Shown: one piece after another, positions 1-10,189 of the stretch
Layout: each line of letters starts with the position of its first letter
How positions within the stretch are numbered: position 1 is the stretch's first letter
DNA from: Macrocystis pyrifera
Lineage: Eukaryota > Sar > Phaeophyceae > Laminariales > Laminariaceae
NCBI GenBank assembly: GCA_031763025.1
Contig: JASSKH010000050.1
Location: 620,001 to 684,000 of the forward strand
Length of the DNA stretch: 64,000 bases
Direction of reading: 5' to 3'
Notes under the pieces: model-generated
What the model was told of the DNA's origin: nothing
What the model saw: the letters and a program-made list of their open reading frames with translations, nothing else
The model's database searches: none
Position numbers and translations under genes: made by a program

Positions 1-2085
1 AGCTAGTACTGCGCGAAGGCACCGATTTAGAAGTTGGGAGGTTTGACCAAGGGTAGTAGGGTCCGTCAACCCGTGTAGCGACTGGCTTAAACCTCAGCAT
101 ACTGTATCGAACCAATGTGTTAATCCTGGCGAAACAATCAAGTAGTGTGCTAAGGGTGTCAACGACGGCTGAAAGATGTTTGGGATTCAGATGGGACCTG
201 TGGAGGGGGTGGCGTAAGGGGTTCGGGTAGAGGGTAATACCGAAGTTAACACTGAGTCCGTTGACCCGAAACATGTAAAATATAGTCTACTATATAGCAA
301 AACATACAGAGCCGTTAGATCGTGGCGGTAGCCTGCACGTACTACTGTGGTCGATGCAATCCATGCTGAACTATCACTGAAGAGACCGGCGAGATACAAC
401 TCGAGAGTTAAACGCTCGAGTGCCATGAACCTGAGCTTCAAACCCACATAATGCAGACATCATACTTCGTGTACGGTAGTTGTGAACCAAAGCCCGTGGT
501 CTTAATTATTGTGCTAGAAGAGAGAAATTCTGAAGATGAGTAGGAGAAAGATCAGGGGGAGGGAAGGGGGGGGGGAGGAGCCGTGCCGGAGATTGTGACA
601 ACAACCTCCAGAACAACTTGACCAGGTCTGAGACCCGCGAATCCGAAGTCGTTTGGCAAGGTTCTTCATCTACACACACTGAAATCTAGCAGTACAGTCA
701 AATGCATAGATGCATCGGTAGATACAAAGGTTTGGGCTGAGGCTACATTTATTGAGTCTAGTCTGTAGTACACTAATGCTAAGTATATACTGCTGTGTCG
801 CACATCGAGCTATTCTGCAGTGTGTACTGTTATATATTAGAATACGTCCCTGGTGTTTTCGATTGTGGTACAAGCAGTGACTACTGCAGATGACAACCGA
901 CTACAGCTGTAGCAGGTTTCCGTCTTTAGCAAAAACAACAATTTCGAGGTCAGGCTGTTTCCTTGTCTCGACTGTGTGCTAAAATATCGGTATCCTCCAT
1001 AGCGTGTTCGCGTATGCTCTGGTCTTCTCTTTGCTCCAACCAAGATGTTGCACGGCCGTTTGACCAGAGGCAAATGTTGTGTGTCTGCCACGCGCCGCGG
1101 GTGCACGTTCTCGCCGAGCCCGCCACTGAAGGAGAAACATTCTTCAAATTTATCCTACGGTAGGGGCTGCAATGTTGGATTCAGCATTTTCTGATCGGTC
1201 TGAGCCCCTTAAGTGAACAATTCTTACTATTCCGGCTAGTATGCACTTTAACCAGCGTTTTTGTTGTAGGACCAGCGCAAAGAAAAGTTGGCCGGGTTGC
1301 GCAAGACTAACTGTGTCGAAGGCACGTTTCGGGCGATATATTGAGCCCCTGGTGCTATCATAGCGTCCAATAAAGCACAACCCATATAAGGCATTGCTCG
1401 TTACTCGCATTCTCAGTATGTGTACTGTGCATGCCTCCGTGTCCCGCCCTTGTCTTGGGCGGGTGCATATGGGGGGAGTGTTCCGGCTGTGTAAGGCTCC
1501 CACGAAACGATTTACAGTACCTTCTTGTCACTTGCCTATCGGCGATAGGCTGGGTTCATGGTAGAGTACGGGCAAGGGCGGTGCATTGGACATTCCTTTA
1601 AATTCGCGAATACGTAGTACGGAACATCTGTGGCGGCAGGGGGACATGCGCTTTCAGGCGATCACACTGCCATAGGTGGGCGATTTTTAAGGTTAGACTT
1701 TGTTGCCGCCACTTGGCCCAGATAGTCCCGTACGCATGCCCTTCCACAACATTCACGTCCTTCAAACGCGCGACCACTGGCACGCCAGCCACATCCCCGA
1801 CGTCACACATGGGTTCCCACAATTGCCGATACTCTTTTTAGTCAAGAATATTGGTGTAGGAAATTAATCTATAGCTGCTGTACCATAACTGACAAAAGTC
1901 GGACTAAACTCCCACGCAATGTCCAGTCTAGCTCTTCTGCTTCCTGAAAATCTCAGCCCAGCGTCGCGGTGCAATCAATCGTGCCAGCTTACGTGAGCGT
2001 TGCACGCTAGAGTCGACTACTATAAAAATATTTTCACGTTTGGGTATTGAGCGTTGCGGGCAGCATCTACCACAACGTTGCTCAC
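1..2085. other. No recognised gene; possible downstream exon of the secreted-protein gene
   Basis: I recognise no protein family here. A G-rich tract lies at about 556-578. The minus frame at 1598-1822 (74 codons) reads like ordinary protein and lies downstream of the signal-peptide exon at 2086-2329, so it could be a later exon of that gene, but I saw no matching second copy near 55 kb to support it. The minus frame 1150-1503 (117 codons) is also open but has no motif I know. Confidence 0.3.
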
Positions 2086-2329
2086 TGTTTATGTTGCTTC
2101 CCAATCCTGAGAATCTCCACGTGTAGCTCACTCTCCCCAGTTCACGCCCCAGATTGTGCCCAGAGAACTCCTCCACCCACTGCGGCGAGAAAACCTCACC
2201 ATTAGTCGCACGGGTCATTTGTACCGACGTCTGCGCCTCTGCAACCCTATTGTTACCTCTTCCTCCCAACAAAAAGAACACCAGGAGAACTACCAGCAGC
2301 CCCTGCCGTGATCGGGCGAACGGGTACAT
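2086..2329 (-). CDS. Signal-peptide exon of an unknown secreted protein, copy 1
   Basis: The exon starts at the ATG whose complement ends at 2329 and runs to a candidate donor (AAACA then GTGAGC) at 2086/2085. It encodes about 81 residues. Residues 1-30 form a typical secretion signal: a short arginine-containing start, then a leucine/valine/phenylalanine core, then small residues before EAQ. The mature part contains EVFSPQWVEEFSG followed by LGxELGR, YTWR and GSxIN. The same order recurs at 55258-55498, and both copies stop matching at a GTGAG donor, which supports a real first exon. Conserved sequence continues upstream to about 2500, including GGAAAGGGGAGCATT. An in-frame ATG at 2341 is an alternative start; 2329 was chosen because the second copy also begins Met-aromatic at that point. 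I do not recognise the family. Secretion is inferred from the leader only. Confidence 0.5.
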
Positions 2330-2649
2330 GATGTTTGCCATGCCGTGGCCACCGAGAGCTACCAAGTCGCAGAGCGTCGTGGGTGTCCCTGTCCCCTGCA
2401 CGTTCACGAAAAATCGCAAACAACCACACACATTCGTTGGAGAAGCAGACACGGCACTACTGCTGTAGATGCTAGGTAGATTGGAAAGGGGAGCATTAGT
2501 TCCGCTGGTTTACGAAAACAATCTGACCTGTTCTCAATGACTTGATGGAGCAAGGCCAGGGGGAGGGGGGGATATCGATGGGCAGCGTACAAAAGAAAAT
2601 TGCGTTGTATGGACGAAATACAACTCAACGTCAGTACATAATGTGTGGC

Positions 2650-3750
2650 ATGCTTTTTATATTACTCCTATGGGGTAGTATCGAAGATTGTGACAATACT
2701 CTGCAGCAGTACCTGCCTGAGCGAGCAGTATATTAAAGTAAGTGGGATTGCTCGTCAAGGACTGGATACACTATGTACGAGATAGTATCCCAGTGTAGCG
2801 ATGGTCTGCAGCAGCGCTATGACAAGCCATATCGTATACTCGTACGTCATACGCAAATGCAGTGTGCGTATCTTGTTGCACGACGAGACCTGCAAGTTAC
2901 GGTTTCATGAGTCAATAGTAACGAAGTTACGGTTCGATGATTAACTAATTGCGCTGTTACGTCGTTTGAATTGAAGTAGAGTATCAACTACTAAATCCGT
3001 AAAAATAAAATGAAGAAATACGTCAGCTGTGAGTTCGACTGATTGAGTAGTTGATCCTCAACTTTGCAAGCTGCCTAATACGTCTCGTCTATATCCCATT
3101 ATTACTGAGTTTTACAAGTGTTATAACAAGCCGAACACGCGTATTCTATATGTAATTCCTTGTTAAGGATATAAAAATTGAATTGACAGTTGATGGAATA
3201 GAGCAAGTTGCAACGCTATATGTTGACAGTCCCGTGGGACGAGAACAAGCGCGCAATCCGCCTGCGATGCCACTCTCCTTCACCCCCCTTCATTTGAACT
3301 CTTGCCAGTTCGCCATGAAAAAACATCAACAAGTCCCGAGAGCGACAATTAACAACTAAAATACCATCGTCTTACACATTTTCATCAACAATGCAGACGC
3401 ATTAAGTGCTTTCTGGACGACGGGGGGTTTCTTCACCCAAAATCGTCGGAATGCCAATCCTGTTTCGAAGAATGACCTTGTAGTATACTTGGGACGTGGG
3501 ATTCTTCATCCAGCTGAAGTTCGATTTTTGCTGAAGTCAGCTGTCGGGTGAGGTATGGATCTCCTTAAGTGAGGAGCCGCCGAAAATTTAGGGCGAACAT
3601 CTAGCGCCTCCGCCTGCCTCTGCAGGCAGGGCGGTCTAACCGCAGTTTCTCGTGCTAGCCTCCGAAGACCGTCATCGGCAGGCGTGTGAGACCAGTCCTA
3701 GTCGTAAGACTTGAGGACAGTCATCACCAGACGACCTGAAAACTAATAGG
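2650..3750. repeat. Dispersed ~1 kb repeat, copy 1
   Basis: This stretch matches 14020-15040 in blocks. Shared landmarks include CTCTGCAGCAGTACCTGCC, GACAAGCCATATCG, CGTATCTTGTTGCACGACGA, CGAGAACAAGCGCGCAATCC, and the tail GTGTGAGACCAGTCCTAGTC. It differs from copy 2 in two ways: it carries a 224 bp insertion (3397-3620), and its block 3021-3170 has the opposite orientation to 14535-14687. No protein family is visible. It may be a non-autonomous mobile element or a duplicated genomic segment. Confidence 0.7.
3397..3620 (+). mobile_element. 224 bp insertion element with TGCAG target duplication
   Basis: TGCAG occurs at 3392-3396 and again at 3621-3625, and the sequence between is absent from the sister repeat, where a single TGCAG sits at 14914-14918. 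That is a related empty site. A second copy lies in reverse orientation at about 53520-53760, with shared AAAATCGTC, AATGCCAATC, TGTTTCGAA, CGGGTGAGGT and the palindromic core CTCCTTAAGTGAGGAG (CTCCTCAAGTGAGGAG in the other copy). There are no terminal inverted repeats, poly(A) tail or coding domain that I can see, so its class is unknown. It is too short to encode its own mobility functions. Confidence 0.65.
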
Positions 3751-4344
3751 TTATGAGCTCGCCCACACGCTAGCTCACTGCACTGGGGGAAGCACCGGAC
3801 TGGGTCAGAAGAACCTCCCCGTACCTGCAACAACCCACCCCCGTGGTGGCTGCTTGATTTTCGGGTGGCAGCATCTCCAGGAACCAACACTTCGACTGGT
3901 ACTCGCCGTCAGCGGCTCAAGTACTCGCTTCTTCTCAAACGCAGGTGGACTAACAAATACGCGGTGAGCGAAGAGTGCTAAGGCTTGAAGAGCTGTCAGA
4001 CAACACACACGTGCGTGAAACATGCCGTCTCTTAAAGAAGTAACTATGCTTCTGCTGTTTCGAAGCCGATAAGGCGGGACAGCCCCGTATCGCTTTTTGA
4101 AAGAGCGACACACAATCGAAACCAAGCAGGAATACTTTCCTGAGACTACTAGTACCCTCGTAGCGCTCTAGAATTGTTACGTTCTGAATTGCGCCAAAAC
4201 CATACAGTTTCTAGTTGATCCGACCTGATTTTTGATTGATTGACGAGCATCCCACTTGAAGCCCCAATTCGTTCGTGATGCGTGACTGATTCACGAACAA
4301 CAAAGATACCAACTGCTGCATGCCACGGGCGGTCGCAGACGATA

Positions 4345-4868
4345 AAGTACACCACAGACCAACGTATTGCGGAACGCTAAGGGTTGCCGCAGATTAGGAA
4401 AACGCACACCACACCACAACCTGACCGGTTTCGGAACGCCGAGGGTTGTCGCTTAAGAAATAAAAATATACCATGACGTATTTCGGAACGCCTTGGGTTG
4501 CCACATAAGACCAAGTACGCCACGCCATGGGCTTACGTACTCCGGAGCGCCGTCAGTTGTCGCAAAAGACAACATACGCCACACCAAGCGCCGGCGTATT
4601 TCGGAAGGCTGCGGGTTGCCGCATGAGACCAAGCACGTCACACCACGGGCTGGCGTATTTCGGAACGCCGAGGGTTGCCACGTAGGAAACAAAAAAGCAC
4701 CACGCCACAAGCTGACGTGTTTCGGAACGCCTTGGATTGCCACAATAGACCAAGTACGCCACGCCACGGGCTGACGTGCTACGGAACGCCGCCGGTTGTA
4801 GCATATTAAAACGTACGCCACGCCACGCGCTGACGTATAGCGGAACGCCGCGGGATACCACATACAGG
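4345..4868. repeat. ~60 bp minisatellite, nine units
   Basis: The core CGGAACGCC...GGGTTGCC recurs nine times, near 4368, 4431, 4481, 4541, 4600, 4659, 4720, 4780 and 4839, so spacing is 50-63 bp and mostly 59-60 bp. Each unit also has (A)CGCCAC(A/G)CCACGGGCTGACGT before the core. A purine-rich block (about 4867-4975) follows, then a partial unit near 4970-4995. Long open frames over this array on both strands are by-products of the period. The array lies just upstream of the + strand Copia gag and may be its leader region. Confidence 0.85.
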
Positions 4869-5033
4869 GGAGGACGGGAGGGGGAGGTGGAAGGCGGTAG
4901 GAGAGAGGGGGGGGTAGAGGTTGGGGTTGTGGTCGTGCTTGGTGTTTTACAAGGGTGGGGGAGGGAGCACGTACGCCACACCACGAGCGCACGGGAGGAC
5001 TGACGCACCAAGCAAACATGCAGAAACTTAGAG

Positions 5034-5156
5034 CCGACAGCCGAAAACACCAAGGTACTCTACGTACTTCAAGAGGACTAAGACCGACGCAACAAGCTGG
5101 CGAACAGTAACGTATAACCGACAACCGAAAACACCGAGGTAATCCACGTACTTCAA
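5034..5156. repeat. Two 39 bp direct repeats, 84 bp apart
   Basis: CCGACARCCGAAAACACC followed by TACGTACTTCAA-type sequence occurs at 5034-5072 and 5118-5156. The pair sits between the minisatellite and the Copia gag start, in the position of a 5' leader. Confidence 0.7.
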
Positions 5157-5177
5157 CTTGAACACCGAGAAGGGACC

Positions 5178-6090
5178 ATGATGGAAGCACCATACAATAG
5201 CAGCAATCTCGCTAATGCCACGAGGGGACTGAAACTGTTCAGTGAGAAAGACCCCACGCTCTTCGAGAACTGGTACGACAAAACTAGCATCATGCTGAGC
5301 ATTTCTCGCCCGGACATTCATAACGTATTGGAAGGACAGATCAGGCCGACCGAGGAGACATCCGCCGAAGAGGCTCCACCTGCCCAGCGCCAGGCTACGG
5401 ACAATCGCGCTGACCATGAACTGTTCTCCATTTTGTCCTTGATGACGGAGAAACCCACATCTCACCTCGTGCGCAAGCACGGAAAGAGAGCGACCGGAAC
5501 CCGTGGCCATGGCCTGAAGGCATGGCAGGGGCTGCACTCCAAGTATATGACCGCTACAGAAGAGACTATTCGATGAAAATCTGCGGAACTTGTGGCCACG
5601 ACCGTGAAGCCCGGGCAGGATCCGGACGAGTACTCCTCTGCGCCTTCCTCCTTCGGGGTCAAGTGGAGAACATGCTAGAACCTATTACTGAATATTTAAG
5701 CACATCATGGTCCAAGGCATGACGGACGACTACAAGGACATGAAGCTCATGATGTACCGCCATCCTTCTTTTAACCTCGAACAGATCCAGAGCACCATGA
5801 GGCACCTATACCTCGATAACCTGTCATGGAGGAACGCTAACGACGGACCAATAACTGGCCGCGGTGCGACCATGATGGCTGAGTCCACGTTCGACCCGAC
5901 CAAGTGGATTGCCGTCACTGTAACAAGCCAGGACACCACCAGAGGGGCTGCGTCTTGTTCACTAAGGATAGAAAGAAACAAAAAACCTGCTATCAAAAAG
6001 GACAAGACTAGGCTGGAAGGCAACGGCGGAAAGGAATGGTGTTCCATTAATAATTTCACGAATCATAACGATGTCGACTGCAACCGGTAG
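5178..6090 (+). pseudogene. gag: Copia A gag
   Basis: The frame opens with ATG at 5178. The first 133 residues have the Copia Gag/UBN2 pattern: LFxxxDPxLFENWY, then AWQGLHSKY near the end. A TGA follows at about 5574, where the family usually has an arginine; the same frame continues for 33 codons to a TAG near 5690. The protein then resumes in another frame at 5707 with TDDYKDMKLM and STMRHLYLDNLS, and ends with a degenerate zinc-knuckle-like motif (WCSxxNxxxHNDVDC) near 6035-6085. Gag would form the particle that packages element RNA. Stops and shifts make this copy non-functional. Confidence 0.75.
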
Positions 6091-6269
6091 AGTGCTCCAC
6101 GCCCGCAAGAGGGGGCATCTCACACGGCCACTACCCTCCACTCGAACGCTGATCTCACGGCTGGTAGGAACAACGATCCGGATATCAGCAAAGAATTCAA
6201 CTTCGAAGGCAGCTTAATGTGGATGGTAATATCCGACGGTCAGACCTCCCTGCCTAACGACAGCGACAT

Positions 6270-6590
6270 TACATGCTGGTAGACAGCGGTGCTACGGAGC
6301 ACTTTATAGATTTTTTTATTACTCGAGCTCAAGGAGCACATGCTGAAGTATCCTGTACTCACGACGCCGAAAACAATACGAGCAGCCGGCAAACAGATAC
6401 TGCTGATCACTTCCACTGGCATTTCACCTGTCGTCCCTACCGACACGGCTGGTAATAAACATGACGTAGGTTTCACCAGCATGGTCGTTTTTAAGATCAA
6501 TCCTCCATCTCTTCTCTTCCTCAGATGCAGGTACTTGGGGCATCTCCGCCGTCATAGAGCCAGGACAACCCCATCTGAGAAGGAATAAGA
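6270..6590 (+). pseudogene. Copia A aspartic protease remnant
   Basis: The motif LVDSGATEHFID at about 6274-6310 is the active-site region of a retropepsin, with DSGA in place of DTGA, as is usual in Copia elements. The match then moves to another frame near 6340 (LKYPVLTTPKTIRAAGKQ), showing a frameshift inside the domain. The protease would cut the gag-pol polyprotein. It is followed by an open stretch (6596-6871) that has no integrase or zinc-finger signature. Confidence 0.7.
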
Positions 6591-7179
6591 TCGACGTGCC
6601 TCTGCAGCAACTGAACGACGATATGTTTCTCTGTTCATTCCAAGTTGATCTAGGCCCAGCACATGCTCTGCTTCCGCAGGACAAGGAGATCGACTACACC
6701 GAACAAGACGTCTACATCGACGACGTTATGGACTACACCCGTTCCCTTGATCCGTTCATCTTGGGGAAATCAGGAGACACCCCCGATCCACACAATGCAC
6801 AGTTGCTTGAGAAGATCCAAGACATGCTGCATCACAATGCGGCCACCAGCGATTACCCGGAGGAGATTTGAGCTAGAGCCACCGGAATATCCGTGCCTGG
6901 GAGTGTACCGACCTTGTCACCCGAGACTACACTTTCGTCAGTATGCGAGCTGCGTGCAACTTGCGCCTTCACATGCAAAAATCCAAACGACGAAGACGCT
7001 ATCGAAGGCACCCTCAACGAACACCATATACAGCAGCTCAAATCACTGGCACTCGCGGTGAGCCCATCAGCCTATTTCGCCCATGTCGAAGAATAGCCCT
7101 CTTCCGTGAAAGCGTTTGCCTATGCAAAAGGCAGACCTGACTACACAGGGTTCTCGGGGAAGACACAAACGCTAACATC

Positions 7180-8225
7180 AGGATCCCCACCAGCTACGCG
7201 GATGCCATCAAATACTCGCGGCGTAAGAATTGGCAGAAGGCTATTGCAAAGGACATGACTAGCTTAACAGACCACGGAGTGTACGACCTGGTACACATCA
7301 CCAATTTACCCAAGGGACACAAGATCGTCGGCTCGAGGTTTGTATTCAAGCTGAAGGCAAACGGACGGTATAAAGCGTGACTAGTGGTACAAGGCTACAC
7401 CCAAGAAGCCGGCATCGATTCCGTCAAACGTTCGCACCAGTATGCCGTATTGGTAGGCAGCGTGTATTCCTAGCGATAGTGTGTCAACATGACTGACCCG
7501 TGTACCAGATCGGTGTACAGGTTGCGGTTCTCCGGAATACAATTAAAGACGACGCATTCGTCACGGCGGCTCCTGGACACGATGCAAAAGACGTGCAGAC
7601 CGGGTAACCCATGGTCATGAAGCTCAAGTGCAGTTTGTACGCCTGTCTCAATCGACCGCTCTGTGGTACAACACCATATGTGCTGCGCTGCTGGTGACTG
7701 GCTTCACGCTGGCATCGTCTGACCCTTGCGTCTTCACACATGGCAGCGATGAAACATTCACCATTCTTACGCTGTACGTTGAGGATATCGTGATCAGTGG
7801 AGGAAACTTTGGAGTAGTCAAGCGGTTCGAGAAGACTCTCATGGACCGCTTTGCCATGACGGACATGGCGAAGTGAGCCTTATTATCGGCATGAATGCCA
7901 CCAGAAATTACGAAGAAGGCATGTTGACCATTTCACAAAAAGACTACGTCCATAGTGTTTTATTAAAGGTATGGGATGCCAGACTGTAACTCCGTTCACA
8001 CACCGGGATACGGACCAGAACTGTCCGAGGAACAGCCGGAAGATATGGTACCCGACGCTCAAGGAGCCGGACTCTACCAAGCCATCATGGGACAACCAAC
8101 TGCCAAGTGTAGAGCGGCGGCACGCCCACGAAGTGATTCAGCACATAGTGGAAGACCGACTAGCAGAGGTGCGCGCCTCGGTCATACGGATCCTAGAAAC
8201 CGAGTATACTGTCGTAAAAATGTGA
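7180..8225 (+). pseudogene. Copia A reverse transcriptase remnant
   Basis: The domain starts with NWQKAIAKDMTSL and continues through KIVGSRFVFKLKANGRYKA, a TGA at 7378 where the family has arginine, then LVVQGYTQEAGID. The first catalytic aspartate region reads YQIGVQ near 7505, with Gly where Asp is expected. After more stops and a frameshift it resumes at 7628 (WYNTI, SDPCVFTHGSDETF), where YVDD is YVED at 7775-7786. The region after the palm (MPDCNSVHTPGYGPELS, 7976-8090) is still clear, but RNase H is absent. Loss of one catalytic Asp and change of another show that it cannot polymerise. Confidence 0.8.
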
Positions 8226-8245
8226 GCGCATCCCTGGTATCTGTA

Positions 8246-8420
8246 TGAATACGTCAACGAGATAAAATGTACAAAACGTTTCGCTCCTCGGGCGGCCTAC
8301 GCGCCCGCTACGCTCGCTCAGGAAGGAAACGTGCATCAAATTATTTCAAGCGGACAGAGGTCCTTCATTGAATATAGTTTGTATGATTGTAGTTGCTAAC
8401 TGGTGACTTGATAAGGCCGA
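8246..8420. other. Spacer between two opposing Copia elements
   Basis: No gene is visible. It separates the decayed 3' end of the + strand element from the LTR of the - strand element, and holds a GC-rich patch (8284-8325) of short repeated CGCTC/CGCCC words. Confidence 0.5.
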
Positions 8421-8797
8421 TGTTGATTTATTGATATGCCGGGGATGATACGCTCTCCACAGCCACACTTAGGCTGTGAGTGCGGCACTGATTACGCTTC
8501 AAACCACCACATTAGGTAGTGAGCTAGTCACGGCAACACGCAGCGTGACGAAGATAGATTAAGATGTCTTTATAATGTCGTCCCGGAAAGATGTAGACAA
8601 ATATAAGGTGGTAAGGTGGAGGGAGCATGAGGGTATACGCTCCACAGCTCAGCAACAACTCGTCGTCGTACTCGTACCTCCTCGTAGTGTCTACTCGTAC
8701 ATGTTCCGTCAGACTACTGGTATGTGTAACTGTCAGACTACTCGTATGAACCGTCACCGATTGTTGGATTGTTCGATGATACAATCTATGTCGAACA
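8421..8797 (-). repeat. 3' LTR of Copia B (377 bp)
   Basis: It begins TGTTGATTTA and ends ATGTCGAACA, i.e. TGTT...AACA ends. Its first 139 bp match 12870-13008, including GCCACACTTAGGCTGTGAGT and AACACGCAGCGTGACGAAG. The outer flank is GCCGA; the target duplication cannot be checked because the other LTR is truncated. Confidence 0.85.
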
Positions 8798-8817
8798 CCC
8801 TCCCTGGCGTCGATCAA

Positions 8818-9580
8818 CTAACAAGCCTGAACAATAATCAGACTAACACACACGGAAAAAAAAAAAAATATCCCCAACAGAAAATCACGATGTTTCTCAA
8901 ACCTCTCATTGCTAATGGTCTTCGTGAGGACGTCGGCTTGTTGGTCCTCTGTCCGGAAGTACTTATCCGACAAGTCCCCCGTTTCCACCAACTCGCGCAG
9001 GAAGTGGTACGTTACGTCGATGTACTTATTGTTTGACGAGCTCAAGGGATTTTTGGCCAAGTCTATTACGCCTTTCTTGTCTTCAAACACGCTAGTACTC
9101 GGCGACCCCAGACTAAGCATCAGGGAAGCCAACACTCCTCTCACGCAATGGGCTTCCTCTACCCCGTCGGCCATTGCTACGTACTCCGCCTCACTGGCGG
9201 ATAGGGTATCGCATTTCTTCGTCCTAGACAACTAGGACACAACCGTACCTCCGCAACAGATAGCTACGCCTGAAACCGAACGCCTATCGTCGGCGTTGTG
9301 GACGTATTCGGCGTCCACGTAAGTATCTAGGTCGTGCTCTAACCGCACATCTTCCAATTTGCTTTCCATCCTAAACGTCGGGCCCATGTGGACCGTACAG
9401 TTCAAGCATTCTAGGATTTTCCTAGCCGCTTTCACGTGTATTTCGTTAGGGTCATGCGAGAACCGAGCAATCGCTCGCACTGCGTTGGAGATGTCCGACC
9501 TCGTATGGATGGAAATCAACATTAGACTCCCCACCATTTGCGGGAATTAGCGTCCACCAAAGTTTCCTCGCTACGCACGT
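8818..9580 (-). pseudogene. Copia B RNase H with a reverse transcriptase stub
   Basis: The minus frame has the Copia RNase H signature: TRSDISNAVRAIARFSHDP, then DLDTYVDAEYVHNADDRRS, SGVAICCGGT, TLSASEAEYVAMADGV and EDxxGxIDLAKNPLSSS. A TAG at 9232-9234 lies where the family has tryptophan, a single G-to-A change; the frame is otherwise open from 9537 to 8818. RNase H degrades the RNA of the RNA-DNA hybrid. Upstream, only the very start of the reverse transcriptase is present (about 9583-9640: VWTEAMEAEFDGLKA), and it joins within a few dozen bases to post-palm sequence. The catalytic palm has thus been cut out. Confidence 0.8.
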
Positions 9581-9582
9581 GA

Positions 9583-10104
9583 CTATTGCCTTGAGTCCGT
9601 CAAATTCCGCTTCCATCGCCTCAGTCCAAACGTCCGAATCTCTTGGCGAGCACGCCACGGATACGACGCTGGTTCCGGTTCCGCCTCGTTTACAAGGCAA
9701 TCCGGCACCTTCGTCTTTTCATGCCCTGTCTCTTGCGCCACCAATAGCGCCTGGAACATACGGTCTCCTTCAAAGGGCCCGATCATGCCAATCAACCTCG
9801 CTGACGCTTCTCGGTTGAGCGCCCTGGTCTGCGCTCTCGTGCTTCCCTCCCGAATCTCTTCACTATCGCCCGGTCCTGAAACGTACGCTCCTAGTTGGTG
9901 CACAGCACTCCGGACCGCCGCCCGGGTCGGAGCTCCATCGTCAGAAGCTGACTCGTCGCTTCCATCCCGGGATGAGGTGTCGCTGACGGGCGGCTCGCTG
10001 CTGACCGTTGATGTGTCGTTCAGCTTCACACCTTCGGCTTGCGAATCGTCGCCCGCTTGCGTCGTCGGGGACACCGCACGGAGTGACGAGGAATTCCCCG
10101 TCAA
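9583..10104 (-). pseudogene. Copia B integrase-RT linker
   Basis: A 173-codon open minus frame, rich in Ser, Asp, Glu and Ala, lies between the integrase C-terminus and the start of the reverse transcriptase. Linkers of this composition are usual in Copia polyproteins. The 3' part contains the RT start. No separate catalytic motif is present. Confidence 0.55.
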
Positions 10105-10189
10105 TACCGGCAGTGGAGTCGTCGGGGCGGATCCAAGGTCATCCGTCCCTCCTGACTCAGGCCCATTTTTTTGCTCTATCGCCCCTACC

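Larger units (their letters stand above)
5178..8245 (+). mobile_element. Decayed Ty1/Copia retrotransposon A
   Basis: The order gag, protease, reverse transcriptase on one strand is that of a Copia element, but no integrase is recognisable between protease (6.3 kb) and reverse transcriptase (7.2 kb), and RNase H is missing at the 3' end. Reading frames shift at least four times and contain several stops. No long terminal repeats were found: the sequence before gag is a minisatellite, and the 3' end stops about 175 bp before the LTR of the opposing element. The polymerase active site is also mutated, so the copy is dead. Confidence 0.8.

Noticed and set aside
4453..5193. 246-residue minus-strand open frame
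   Set aside because: It is spread over the ~60 bp minisatellite; composition and repeats explain it.
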